Source of the DNA: an uncultured Acidimicrobiales bacterium
Lineage (GTDB): Bacteria; Actinomycetota; Acidimicrobiia; Acidimicrobiales; SZUA-35
Length of the DNA stretch: 64,000 nt
Direction of reading: 5' to 3'
Assembly: GCA_937922785.1 (NCBI GenBank)
Contig: CALAJQ010000020.1
Span: 1 to 64,000, forward strand
Below, piece after piece: positions 25,799-34,506 of this stretch (the stretch's first letter is position 1; each line of letters starts with the position of its first letter). Below the pieces are notes generated by a model. It was not told the origin of the DNA. It searched no databases and saw nothing but the letters and a program-made list of their open reading frames with translations. Both the position numbers and the translations under genes were made by a program.

Positions 25799-26737
25799 AT
25801 GGATCTGGTTCCCGTTGTTGACATCTCGAACCCTGGGGCTACGTCGTTGGCCGAACTCGACAAGGCATGTCGCGACCACGGCTTCTTCCTGCTTTCCAGG
25901 CATGGCCTGGACTCGATCATCGATGAAACTTTCGCCGCTGCTCGTCGCTTCTTCGACGCTCCTCGCGTGGTGAAAGATGGTGTTCGTCGGAGCGCCGAGA
26001 ATGCTCTCGGCTATAACGAGCGTGAACTAACTAAGCGCGTTCGGGACCACAAAGAAGTGTTTGACTTCGTTGATCCGATGGGCCGCTCGGCCAAGCACAA
26101 TCGGTGGCCAGACACCGTCGACGGGTTCTATGACGCAATGACAAACCACTACGACGCGTGCAGCGATCTTGCGGCTCGAACAACCGAGTTGGTGTTCTCA
26201 GCCCTTGGCTGCTCGGATCAGACGGTGCGTCAACACCCCGGCGATCGATCTGTCAGCAGCGCTCGGCTAAACCACTACACCCTTGGTGATCCCGTGCCCG
26301 AAAGTGAACGTGACGGCCTTGCCGACTTGGCCGAAGTAGCACTTGGGCACCACACCGACCTTGGGTTGCTGACGTTGTTAATCCAAGACGACGTCGGCGG
26401 TTTGCAAGCTCAGTCTGGCGATCACGGTTGGATTGACGTTGAGCCAAGGCCCGGCACGATTGTGGTGAACCTGGCCGACTGTATGCAGGTTTGGACCAAC
26501 GACCGATACAAGGCTGCGATCCATCGGGTGCTTCCGATGACTACTACGACGCGCATGAGTGTTCCCTATTTCTATAACCCTCCGCGTGATGCAACTATCG
26601 AGCCAATCGCAGAGCTTGCTGACGGCACTCCCACCTACAAACCCTTCAGCTTCCGTACCTACATAGACGCCAGAACCGCAGACAACTTCGCCGACGCCGG
26701 AGCTGAAGACGCCCAGATCGCCGACTACGCCATCTAA
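25799..26737 (+). CDS. 2-oxoglutarate/Fe(II) oxygenase, isopenicillin-N-synthase-like
   Basis: 312 residues from the ATG at 25799. The N-terminal DIOX_N region (VPVVDISNPG ... DHGFFLLSRHGL) precedes the double-stranded beta-helix. The iron ligands are His185 and Asp187 (HHTDLG) and distal His242 (AAIHRV). The 2-oxoglutarate-binding pair is Arg252-x-Ser254. All catalytic residues are present, so it should be an active hydroxylase or desaturase, perhaps in secondary metabolism. It is followed by a large palindrome. Confidence 0.9.
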   Translation: MDLVPVVDISNPGATSLAELDKACRDHGFFLLSRHGLDSIIDETFAAARRFFDAPRVVKDGVRRSAENALGYNERELTKRVRDHKEVFDFVDPMGRSAKHNRWPDTVDGFYDAMTNHYDACSDLAARTTELVFSALGCSDQTVRQHPGDRSVSSARLNHYTLGDPVPESERDGLADLAEVALGHHTDLGLLTLLIQDDVGGLQAQSGDHGWIDVEPRPGTIVVNLADCMQVWTNDRYKAAIHRVLPMTTTTRMSVPYFYNPPRDATIEPIAELADGTPTYKPFSFRTYIDARTADNFADAGAEDAQIADYAI

Positions 26738-26742
26738 TTTGC

Positions 26743-26790
26743 TTCTGTCATAGGTTTATCGGGCTATAGCCCGATAAACCTCTGACAGAA
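26743..26790. repeat. 48-bp near-perfect palindrome
   Basis: The left half (26743-26766, beginning TTCTGTCATAGG) and right half (26767-26790, ending CTCTGACAGAA) are reverse complements with one mismatch in 24 pairs. The central 28 bp (GGTTTATCGGGC / GCCCGATAAACC) is perfect with no loop. It starts six bases after the oxygenase stop. No T tract follows, so it is either an unusual terminator, a protein-binding site or a cruciform-forming element. Confidence 0.7.
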
Positions 26791-26816
26791 AGAGATTTGG
26801 GCCGTGGTGACCTCGG

Positions 26817-26847
26817 ACCCCTAGACCTCAGCCCCCTAGGGGTTTAT
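26817..26847 (+). terminator. Hairpin, probable terminator before the DUF2339-like gene
   Basis: ACCCCTAG (26817-26824) pairs perfectly with CTAGGGGT (26836-26843), followed by TTAT. It lies in the 160-bp gap between the oxygenase gene and the next gene, and may terminate the oxygenase transcript or act in the leader of the following gene. Confidence 0.4.
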
Positions 26848-26897
26848 GGGGGATTGTCCGGGTTCCTCGGGGGTCGGGTTTCATCGACCATAAATAC

Positions 26898-28709
26898 ATG
26901 ACCGATCACCCAACTCCGACGACCGAACCAACGGTCGGGCCGCCTATGAAACCGGCGCCCCCGTCTAACCCGAAAGCGGCCCCAATAGGTGGGTCCCCGC
27001 CGCCCCCTCGTCGTTCCGCGCCTCATGTTTCCCCGCCTCCTCCAATACCGCCGACGCATGTCCCGCAGCCAAGCGGTGATGGCTTCGACATCGTGGCCGC
27101 GTTCATGAAGTGGGTCGGGCCGGCATTCATCGTTTTAGGCATGATCTATGGCGCCGTGTTCCTGGTTGAGACCGACGTGTTCGGGCCGCCTGAGCGACTG
27201 GTTGCTGGCATCGCTGTCACTCTCGGCTTCGGTTGGCTGGGCCAATACTTCATCAAGCGTGAGCAGAAGCTGCTGGGCGAATTGGTGACCGGCACCTTCT
27301 TTGCTGGCGCCTTCCTATGCTCTTGGGCAGTCCCCGCCGTAACCGGCTGGCCGGTCGGCACATCGATTCTGCTATCGGGCGCCGTAGGTCTCTTGGCGTT
27401 GGCCTATTCGTGGATGCGAAACGACTCGACAGGGTTCGCAATGGGAATCGTCGGGCTGGCTGGCCTTCCAATCTCGGGGCCGCTGTATTCGGACTTCAAG
27501 TTCCTCGACACAGTTGAAGACCTTTACGGCCAAACCGAGATGATTGTGCCGCTTGTTTTGTTTACCGTGCTGGCATTCGGCCTGCGCTTGGCCAAGGGCT
27601 GGTTCATGCCGTGGGCGCTTAGCATTGCGGCGCTGTCAATCAGCTTCGGGTACACGATCGAGGCAGGCACTGACATGTTTGGTGCCCAGTTGGTGATGGT
27701 GGGAGTCATTGCGGCATCTGCATTGCTTGGTGTGGTGCGAGTTGATGTTGACGATGAGTCGATAGCTCAGCGATTCCTTGGTCCCATATTCAACGTCTTC
27801 GACTCGATCGCTCCGGTCTATGCACTATTTCCAGTTTGGGTGCTAGTCCAAGACCTGAACCTGACGTCGGTCGGCGAGCGAGTCACCATGGGCGCTTGGG
27901 CCGCTCTGACTCTTGGCCTCGCGGTGTCTCTCTACAGCGGAATCGAAGCTTGGGGTGTTAAAGCAAGCCCAGGCCGACGTATCGGCGGAGTCTTGTCTGC
28001 GCTGTTTGCGCTCCTCATCGCAGTAGGAGACTTGAATTGGTATGTCTATGTCGTGATGCTGGCGGCTGCATTTGTTGTGTCGATCGTCGCCGGCGATTCT
28101 GTCGAGCAACAGAAGACAGCCGAAGACAAATCGTTCTCGACCTCGTTGCTGGAGCTCATTCAGACCTTGCTCGGAATGCTTACCGCTACCGGCCTTTTGC
28201 TGATGATCCTTACTGGCCTAGCCGGGCCTCTCGCGGACGACTTGCCGACTTTGATCTCGGCTTGGGCGGCAGCAGGATTGTTCGCAGCCGGTTTCTACCT
28301 ACGACCCGAACTACGAGTTTTTTGGGGAGTGCCGTACACGGTCGCTTTGGGGTTGCTTGCTGCAAGCATCGGTGGTGGTCCGGTCATGTTGATGGTCACC
28401 TCAGCGGGCTGGCTGCTGGCTGGCTTTGCCGCAGTGAAGTTTGGGCTGAAGTCAGAGCAGAGGACTGCGCTAGCGGTCGGGCTTGGAACGGTTGCAGTCG
28501 CTGTCGCCAAGTTTGTTCTAGTGGACACACCCCAAGCAGAGGGCAACCTGATGCGGGCCGTCTCGTTCCTAGTAGCCGGCCTAGTGATCGTCCTGCTATC
28601 GGCTGACAGCAACGAAATCCGCCGGGTCCTTCGCATGGCCCCTGCACTCCCTGCACCCCCTGCACCCCTTGCTCCGCCGACGGCTGCCGGCTCGGACATC
28701 GACTCCTAA
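26898..28709 (+). CDS. Polytopic membrane protein, DUF2339-like
   Basis: 603 residues. The first 65 are Pro-rich and cytoplasmic (PPPPRRSAPHVSPPPPIPP). The remainder holds about sixteen to eighteen closely spaced membrane helices with very short loops, and begins WVGPAFIVLGMIYGAVFLVE ... RLVAGIAVTLGFGWLGQY, in the manner of DUF2339 proteins. Their function is unknown. The tail is Ala/Pro-rich (APALPAPPAPLAPP), encoded by a short degenerate CCTGCACCC-type repeat. It ends in a hairpin. Confidence 0.7.
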   Translation: MTDHPTPTTEPTVGPPMKPAPPSNPKAAPIGGSPPPPRRSAPHVSPPPPIPPTHVPQPSGDGFDIVAAFMKWVGPAFIVLGMIYGAVFLVETDVFGPPERLVAGIAVTLGFGWLGQYFIKREQKLLGELVTGTFFAGAFLCSWAVPAVTGWPVGTSILLSGAVGLLALAYSWMRNDSTGFAMGIVGLAGLPISGPLYSDFKFLDTVEDLYGQTEMIVPLVLFTVLAFGLRLAKGWFMPWALSIAALSISFGYTIEAGTDMFGAQLVMVGVIAASALLGVVRVDVDDESIAQRFLGPIFNVFDSIAPVYALFPVWVLVQDLNLTSVGERVTMGAWAALTLGLAVSLYSGIEAWGVKASPGRRIGGVLSALFALLIAVGDLNWYVYVVMLAAAFVVSIVAGDSVEQQKTAEDKSFSTSLLELIQTLLGMLTATGLLLMILTGLAGPLADDLPTLISAWAAAGLFAAGFYLRPELRVFWGVPYTVALGLLAASIGGGPVMLMVTSAGWLLAGFAAVKFGLKSEQRTALAVGLGTVAVAVAKFVLVDTPQAEGNLMRAVSFLVAGLVIVLLSADSNEIRRVLRMAPALPAPPAPLAPPTAAGSDIDS

Positions 28710-28718
28710 TACTGGGCT

Positions 28719-28752
28719 TGCCGGAACTGACCCAACTAGGTTGGTTCCGGCA
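28719..28752 (+). terminator. Stem-loop after the DUF2339-like gene
   Basis: TGCCGGAAC (28719-28727) pairs perfectly with GTTCCGGCA (28744-28752), with an inner CCAAC/GTTGG extension. It lies nine bases after the stop and 24 bases before the next gene, with no clear T tract, so it could also modulate read-through. Confidence 0.5.
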
Positions 28753-28775
28753 CAAGTAGATTGCCGAGTAGCGAG

Positions 28776-29765
28776 ATGATGAAATCAAGACCTGTGGTAG
28801 TGGCACTCGCAGTTGTTGGCATGATCCTCAGCCTGATTGCGCCCTCGGTTGGGGCAGACCCGAACGTAGGGGGTGCGGATTCGCTTGAGGAAATCACATC
28901 GTCGGATCGGTTTCGATTCTCACACGCTCAAGTGTTGAGGCTCTACCAGGCTTACTTCGTGCGGGAGCCAGATCTGGCTGGCGCCAAGTACTGGGTCGAG
29001 GTCAACAACGCCGGATCAACCCCTGAACAAATCTCGGACTTCTTCGCCGCTTCCACCGAGTTCAACATTCGTTACGGCGAACTCACCGACGATGAATTCA
29101 TCCGAAGGGTCTATCGGAACGTCCTTGCCCGTCAGCCAGATCCCGAAGGCTTTGCTTATTGGCAGCAACTGCTCTCTACGGGGGAGATCAGCCGCGGGTC
29201 GCTCATGTTGTACTTCTCGCTAGGGCATGAGTTCGCTGACGCTCACCGCTTCCCGAACGAGCCTGGCCCATTGAACCCTTTTACTTTCGGATTTGGCGAA
29301 GGCGAGGTCACTCCGTTCACAGTTGGAGTCGAGCCGGCCACCGGGTTGCCCATCGACGAAACGGTTCTCGAAGTGCAGTCAATCCTGGCCGACTACCGAA
29401 GCTGGATCTCCGGAGTTGATGTCAGGTTCCGGCGAACCGACTTGCCAGGTCCCGACACATTGCAGATCTTGGTGGCTACCCCAGCCACAGTTGACCGCAA
29501 CTGTGCCCCGCTCAGAACCAACGGCCGCTTCTCTTGCCGCAAAGGCAACAACGTCTATATCAACCTAAACCGCTGGACTTCAGCAACTGACGCGTGGACG
29601 GCATCGCTTGCTGAATACAGGGCGTACGTAATCAATCATGAGGTCGGGCATTTCCTTGGCTTTGGCCACGTGTCCTGCCCGGGCGCCGGCCAGCCGGCTC
29701 CAGTAATGCAACAGCAGACTAAGTCGCTCCAAGGCTGCGCTCCGAACGGCTGGCCCCACCCCTAG
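28776..29765 (+). CDS. Secreted DUF4214 protein with C-terminal DUF3152-like metalloprotease domain
   Basis: 329 residues from the ATG at 28776. A signal peptide (about 1-28, VALAVVGMILSLIAPSVGA) is followed directly by a DUF4214 domain (about 40-150: LRLYQAYFVREPDLAGA, VYRNVLARQPDPEGFAYW). From about 165 a metalloprotease-like domain carries HEVGHFLGFGH, with zinc ligands His288, His292 and His298 (HExxHxxxxxH), then a Met-containing turn (APVMQQQT). This matches actinobacterial DUF3152 proteins. It is the only one of the six DUF4214 proteins here with the domain at the N-terminus. Confidence 0.82.
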   Translation: MMKSRPVVVALAVVGMILSLIAPSVGADPNVGGADSLEEITSSDRFRFSHAQVLRLYQAYFVREPDLAGAKYWVEVNNAGSTPEQISDFFAASTEFNIRYGELTDDEFIRRVYRNVLARQPDPEGFAYWQQLLSTGEISRGSLMLYFSLGHEFADAHRFPNEPGPLNPFTFGFGEGEVTPFTVGVEPATGLPIDETVLEVQSILADYRSWISGVDVRFRRTDLPGPDTLQILVATPATVDRNCAPLRTNGRFSCRKGNNVYINLNRWTSATDAWTASLAEYRAYVINHEVGHFLGFGHVSCPGAGQPAPVMQQQTKSLQGCAPNGWPHP

Positions 29766-29866
29766 CTCCCTAACGCAACCGCTCGGGTCAGAGTTCAGCC
29801 AACCAATTACCCGTCTGGCCAACCGATTTCGAGTGCAATTGCGTGAGCGGGGTGCGCGAGTTCTTG

Positions 29867-31393
29867 CTATACCCGGTTGATCTCGTGGGCGTTGCGTACC
29901 GACCCGCTTGCTAATTGGGCCGCAACTAGCGCGGCGAGACCGGAAGTTCCTCTGGTAAATACGAATTGTGCATACGAACTGGAGTGGGCGGCCGAAATCA
30001 GCCAGCGAGTTTCGCCAGGTATGTCAGCCGGAGCTGCGCGATCCTTCAAACCTGATTGGAGTTGGATGATTACGTCGACCCACCAGCCTCCGTTGCTCCA
30101 GGTGTAGTAATTGGCCTTTTGATCTTGAGCCCCGCCGATTGCAGCGTCCGGGGCTCCCTCTGGGTACTTGCCGCCTGCTACCGAAATTGTGCACGGCCAA
30201 GCTGCGGGCCAAAGCGGCTTGAGATCCTCATCGTGTTCCTCGCTCTCGCGGGAAGCTGGTCGCCCGCCGTCATCGAGGTGGTGATGGTCATGGTCCACGT
30301 GCCGGTCGTGTCGATTGCCCGCGGCACATACAACTAGGCCGCCTTTAGTGACAAACTTTTCCAGCGCCTTTTGCAGCAGTGGCTTGCAGCCGTAACATGT
30401 TGCTCCAAATGCAAAGCACAAGACCTTTGCGCCGTTCCGAGCGAGACGGTCGATCAAAGCCACTAACTCCAGCTCGTCGTAGCAGACCTCATCCTCGCCG
30501 GTTCCAGTGAGTCGGGGTCGGAGAATCTCAATTTCGGAACCGGGTGCGCCTTGCCGCAATATTCCGGTCACCATCGTGCCGTGGCCGTTGGGGAATTCTC
30601 CAGGAGGGTCCATATCGCCGGTCAACTTCGGGGTCGCTAACCACGGGTGGGACTTGTCATAACCAGTGTCGATAACTCCGATTCGTTTCCCGCTTGTGCA
30701 GCATCCGTCAAGGCCAGATGCATCAAGAGCATCCTCGGGCGCTGTCGCGTCGGGCGCGCATGGTTCGTCTTCGTGATGTTCGAAACAGTACGCCGGGCCA
30801 TCATCGCTCATGAAGTAGTGGCCGTGGGAAAAGTAGTGACCGTGTGAGAAGTAGTGGCCGTGGGAAAAGTAGTGGCCGTGGGAGTGCAGGTGTTCGCCGT
30901 GAGGCTCGAACTTGTGGATGAGTTCGACGATGTCAACGTCTTCTGTGAACGACGCTGGATTGAACCGCCCGACGGTGGTCGCGCAGGTTGGATGTCCGGA
31001 GCCGTCATCGTGTCCGTGCTCAAAGCCTCTGAGGATTTCTCGAAAGATGTCGAACGCATCTTGGCCGAAGCCATCTGGCAGCGTGATCTTGAGCTGACCT
31101 TCGATGCCCTCGATCTTTACGGGGTCGGGCGCGTCCTTTCCGATTTCGAGGAGCGGGCTCAGACGAGGGTCTTGGGCTTTCCAGGCTTCTTCCGCAACAA
31201 CCAGTTCACGCGGTCGATAAACCACAACGTGCGGCGCCTTGTCGAGCCGCTCTCGATTCTCGTCCAGGTTTTGCGCGTTCAGCTTGAAGATTCCTTTCTC
31301 CAAGCCTGGCCAGGAGCCTTCGTCCCAGAGAACAACGCCTAGATCGGATCCTCCCTCCAAGAGTCTGGTTACCCAATCCCATCGTTTCGTCAT
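29867..31393 (-). CDS. Subtilisin-like (S8) serine protease with His-rich repeat, no signal peptide
   Basis: 508 residues. Catalytic triad: Asp242 (IGVIDTGYD), His271 (NGHGTMVTG) and Ser484 (RGTSGLAA); the oxyanion Asn is in CAAGNRHD. The first 170 residues are not a recognisable I9 propeptide, and no signal peptide is present, so the enzyme looks cytoplasmic. Residues about 170-193 are four HGHYFS-type repeats, likely metal-binding, and a second His cluster (HDRHVDHDHHHLDDGG) follows. It is divergent from the TPR-CHAT gene, sharing a 150-bp promoter region. A further cut-and-signal role with that locus is inferred. Confidence 0.85.
   Translation of the reverse strand: MTKRWDWVTRLLEGGSDLGVVLWDEGSWPGLEKGIFKLNAQNLDENRERLDKAPHVVVYRPRELVVAEEAWKAQDPRLSPLLEIGKDAPDPVKIEGIEGQLKITLPDGFGQDAFDIFREILRGFEHGHDDGSGHPTCATTVGRFNPASFTEDVDIVELIHKFEPHGEHLHSHGHYFSHGHYFSHGHYFSHGHYFMSDDGPAYCFEHHEDEPCAPDATAPEDALDASGLDGCCTSGKRIGVIDTGYDKSHPWLATPKLTGDMDPPGEFPNGHGTMVTGILRQGAPGSEIEILRPRLTGTGEDEVCYDELELVALIDRLARNGAKVLCFAFGATCYGCKPLLQKALEKFVTKGGLVVCAAGNRHDRHVDHDHHHLDDGGRPASRESEEHDEDLKPLWPAAWPCTISVAGGKYPEGAPDAAIGGAQDQKANYYTWSNGGWWVDVIIQLQSGLKDRAAPADIPGETRWLISAAHSSSYAQFVFTRGTSGLAALVAAQLASGSVRNAHEINRV
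30813..30884 (-). repeat. Four tandem 18-bp units encoding HGHYFS repeats
   Basis: Units start at 30813, 30831, 30849 and 30867 and read AAGTAGTGGCCGTGGGAA with few changes (plus strand). They encode consecutive His-Gly-His-Tyr-Phe blocks of the subtilase. The near-identity at DNA level shows recent expansion by slippage; the copy number may vary between strains. Confidence 0.85.
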
Positions 31394-31546
31394 TCCCCAA
31401 TTCCCTTCAGTGTCTGAGCCCGTCCTCGGGTGTTCGTTTCATGAGAGGGCGAACGCTTTGGCTAGATACAAGATTTAGTACGAAACTGTTCGTGTGTCGC
31501 CTCAGGTCCATCCTTCCCTCAACAGAATGCACAGGGCGGTTGGCTA

Positions 31547-34042
31547 ATGGTCGGCGACATTCGTGCCCAAGCTGAGGCGGCCGTGGATCTGATGCTGGTT
31601 GACAGAGAGGCTGCAGTCTCAGAATCGGAGAAGCTGCTGGCCTCAGGAGTGCAGGACCCGGCGGCGGCCTCGATGGCGAACCGGGTGTTAGCCAGCGTGT
31701 TTACGCATAGAGGCAAGCTGACAGAAGCGCTCGAACATGCAGATCGGTCAGTTGCCGGTGCGTCGGAGTCGGGGGAGGATGCGCTCATTGGCTTGGCATT
31801 ACTGACTCGAATGGGCGCGCTCATAAGCAGCGGACGTCCCAGGGATGCAATAGAAGATTCGATTCGTGCACAAGACCTACTGCCGCCTGATCTCCGGGTT
31901 CGCCTATTGATTCAGCGCGGCACAGCGTTGGGATTAGGGCTCGGCCAAGTTGACGAGGCGATCAACACCTATGACCAAGTCGAACGTGACTATCCAAATA
32001 TGGAAGCCATTGTCGAGGCCGTGTTGACGATGAATCGCGGGACGCAACTTATTGCTAAGGGAGATCATCATCGAGCGCTGGCCGATTTCAGCCGAGCTCG
32101 CGCCAGATATCGCGAGCTCGGCAATGTTGAAGCAGAGTGCGACGTCCTACTTCACCAAGCTAGGGCAGCGGCCAATATTGGCGACTTCCCGACTGTCTTT
32201 GCGCTGCACGCCGACGTCGAACAGCGCAACCTCTTGGCTCGCTTTGACCACCGGACTCACAACGATCTTGCCTCGGCGCTTCTTAATGCTGGTTTGCGGT
32301 CAGAGGCAGAGGCGGTTTCCCGTCGGGCGCTTGAGACTGCAGGATCAGAGCTGACGACGCCAGCCTCGTGCGAGGCTGCCTTACGAGTGGCGCTGATTCG
32401 GGGCGAGTTCGGCGACCACGACGCTGCGTTCGGACTTTGTGAGAACGTCGAACAGTGGGCTCGAGCTCGCAATCTGGTCGATCTCGAGCTCAGCTCGTCG
32501 CTCGTGAGACGCCAGATAGAGATGCACACGTCTGCGCCCAGCGAGCAAACACTCTCACGCTTAGAAGAATTGGTTGCCGATCTTGAAGCCGCTGGACGCT
32601 CGAACGAAGGCTTAGACATTCGAATTGAAGCTGCTGCGATGGCGCTAAGCCTGGGCAATCCCGGGCGAGTCGCCGCTTTGCTCGCCCCATTCGGGGCCGG
32701 GCCTCAACGCCATGGCGACGAACCTTCAATCGCTAGGTCGCGTCATGCCGCAGCGCTTGATTGCCTGGCAGCGGGCGAGCCGGGGCTGGCACTGCGTCAC
32801 TTGTCGTTAGGGCTAGACGCATTGGAGCGGATGCGGTCGGTAATCGGGGCCATGGAAATTCGTGCGGCAGCGGTCGATCGGGCCCCTGCATTGGCACGAC
32901 TTGGCTTGGGGTTGGCCACCCAAAGATCCAAGCCCCGCCAGATCATGCTTTGGGCTGAGAGGCAGAGGGCAACGGCGATGCGGCTAACTGCCCACAGCCA
33001 CCTACGTCGTGTCGACGGGGTAGATGACAGCGGCAGGGCGACCCGCCAAAGTGGTGTTGGTCTCAGTCGAAGATCACCGGGAGAAGTTCTAGCAGCCCTT
33101 GGTGATCGGACGCTCATCGAGTTCATCGAGATTGATGGGGCGCTGCACACCTTGGTAGCGAGGCAAGGACGTGTCTCGCATAACGCAGAGATAGGCAACG
33201 TTTCAGAAGTGTTGGGTCATCTGAATCGATTGCAGTTTGGTCTCAGACGATTGCATCGGTTTGACGAGAGAACTGCTGGTTTCACTATTCCCATGATTCA
33301 AGCGGCCGCGACCGAACTTGAGAATCTGTTGTTGCCTGCGGTTGATTTCGAACGTAGCGAGCTTGTCCTTGTTCCTACCGGCGCACTGCACGACGTGCCG
33401 TGGCGGGCAATGCCTCGATTGGAATCTCAGCCGTTTTCGGTGGTTCCAAGTGCCGACTCTTGGCTACGGGCGGAGTCTATGCCCAAGGACTACAGGAGCT
33501 TGGCCGCCGTCATTGGGCCGAGGCTCAACTTTGCTGGCGAGGAGGTTGTTCGCGTAGGTGGCATCTATGGCGCTGCGGCCAACAAGGAACCAGCGTCTGT
33601 GGACGTGGCGCTGGGAGAATTCGAGAGTTGTGATGTCTTGCACGTCGCTGCCCATGGCAACCTCCGCGACGACAACGCAGTTTTCTCCTCGTTAGAGATG
33701 GCAGATGGGCCGCTCTTTGTGCACCAGCTAGAGAATCTCCACCGGTTGCCGTCGCTAATTGTTCTTTCGTCTTGCAGTGTGGGGGCGCTCGGTCGTCTCG
33801 TCGGCGACGAAGTACTTGGATTCCCGGCTGCGCTTCTGGCTAGGGGGACACGATCACTAATAGCTTCGATATTGCCGGTAGAGGACGAGGCAGCTATGGA
33901 CTTGATGGTGGCTTTGCACTCACACTTGAAGACGGGCCTAGGCCCGGCGTGTGCTCTGGCGTCGGCGGCCGATGAGGTTCGCGACAAGAGCCCCAGACAC
34001 TGGGCTGCTGCAGCGTCCTTTTTGTGTTTCGGTGCGGGTTAG
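31547..34042 (+). CDS. TPR-CHAT protein (caspase-like protease with TPR repeats)
   Basis: 831 residues. Residues 1-450 are a solenoid of TPR-like helical hairpins (for example LTEALEHADRSVAGA and ALADFSRARARYRELG). The C-terminal CHAT domain (about 560-830) has the caspase-like dyad His703 (VLHVAAHGNL) and Cys743 (VLSSCSVGAL), then GDEVLGFPAALLARG, a hallmark of the family. TPR-CHAT proteases are triggered by an upstream sensor, as Csx29 is in type III-E CRISPR, or act in other conflict systems. Here the neighbours are a sigma factor, a small partner protein and a subtilase, with no CRISPR genes. Confidence 0.9.
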   Translation: MVGDIRAQAEAAVDLMLVDREAAVSESEKLLASGVQDPAAASMANRVLASVFTHRGKLTEALEHADRSVAGASESGEDALIGLALLTRMGALISSGRPRDAIEDSIRAQDLLPPDLRVRLLIQRGTALGLGLGQVDEAINTYDQVERDYPNMEAIVEAVLTMNRGTQLIAKGDHHRALADFSRARARYRELGNVEAECDVLLHQARAAANIGDFPTVFALHADVEQRNLLARFDHRTHNDLASALLNAGLRSEAEAVSRRALETAGSELTTPASCEAALRVALIRGEFGDHDAAFGLCENVEQWARARNLVDLELSSSLVRRQIEMHTSAPSEQTLSRLEELVADLEAAGRSNEGLDIRIEAAAMALSLGNPGRVAALLAPFGAGPQRHGDEPSIARSRHAAALDCLAAGEPGLALRHLSLGLDALERMRSVIGAMEIRAAAVDRAPALARLGLGLATQRSKPRQIMLWAERQRATAMRLTAHSHLRRVDGVDDSGRATRQSGVGLSRRSPGEVLAALGDRTLIEFIEIDGALHTLVARQGRVSHNAEIGNVSEVLGHLNRLQFGLRRLHRFDERTAGFTIPMIQAAATELENLLLPAVDFERSELVLVPTGALHDVPWRAMPRLESQPFSVVPSADSWLRAESMPKDYRSLAAVIGPRLNFAGEEVVRVGGIYGAAANKEPASVDVALGEFESCDVLHVAAHGNLRDDNAVFSSLEMADGPLFVHQLENLHRLPSLIVLSSCSVGALGRLVGDEVLGFPAALLARGTRSLIASILPVEDEAAMDLMVALHSHLKTGLGPACALASAADEVRDKSPRHWAAAASFLCFGAG

Positions 34043-34053
34043 CGAGGTGTCGG

Positions 34054-34506
34054 CTAGGCGACAGTCCAAGCGGTTCTGATCGACCAGGAACCGTCGACTG
34101 CGCGGGCAACAACTGCAGTCGGACCAGGCTTGAACTCTTGGATCTGAAACACGCCGAACTCATCAGCGTCAGCCACCCTTCTGGGTTCGTCGTTCCCGGA
34201 GTGCAGCTCGATCGTGGCTGCCTGGGGAGGCAGAATTTGGCCGATCAGCCCACTCGGACCGATCTCTATCTCGATAGTCACATCGCCAGTAGTAAACGTA
34301 AGTTGCCTGGGCATCGTCTCGGCGCCCCTAAGCAGAACACCCGAGTCCGCTTCGGCCAACTCTGAGTCGTACTCCAAAAGCGCTAGTTCGGCGTCAATGT
34401 GATTCCACGCCAATGCGGATTTAGCCGCGGCAGGATCGGGGAGCGACGGATTGTCCATCGCTTGAATGACGCGCCGGAGGTCATCCATTAGTTCTTCGTC
34501 GGTCAT
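34054..34506 (-). CDS. Sigma-factor partner protein next to TPR-CHAT (unknown function)
   Basis: 150 residues. The N-terminal 50 (TDEELMDDLRRVIQAMD ... ALAWNHIDAELALLEYDS) are acidic helices. The C-terminal 85 form a beta-rich domain (RQLTFTTGDVTIEIEIGP, GLIGQILPPQAATIEL), like a small carboxypeptidase-regulatory fold. Its ATG overlaps the sigma-factor stop (ATGA), so it is translationally coupled, and its end lies 11 bp from the end of the TPR-CHAT gene. There is no membrane segment. An anti-sigma or protease-substrate role is inferred from position only. Confidence 0.75.
   Translation of the reverse strand: MTDEELMDDLRRVIQAMDNPSLPDPAAAKSALAWNHIDAELALLEYDSELAEADSGVLLRGAETMPRQLTFTTGDVTIEIEIGPSGLIGQILPPQAATIELHSGNDEPRRVADADEFGVFQIQEFKPGPTAVVARAVDGSWSIRTAWTVA

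Noticed and set aside
30813-30884. CRISPR-like array near the TPR-CHAT gene
   Set aside because: The 18-bp units are direct tandem repeats without spacers and encode the HGHYFS protein repeat.
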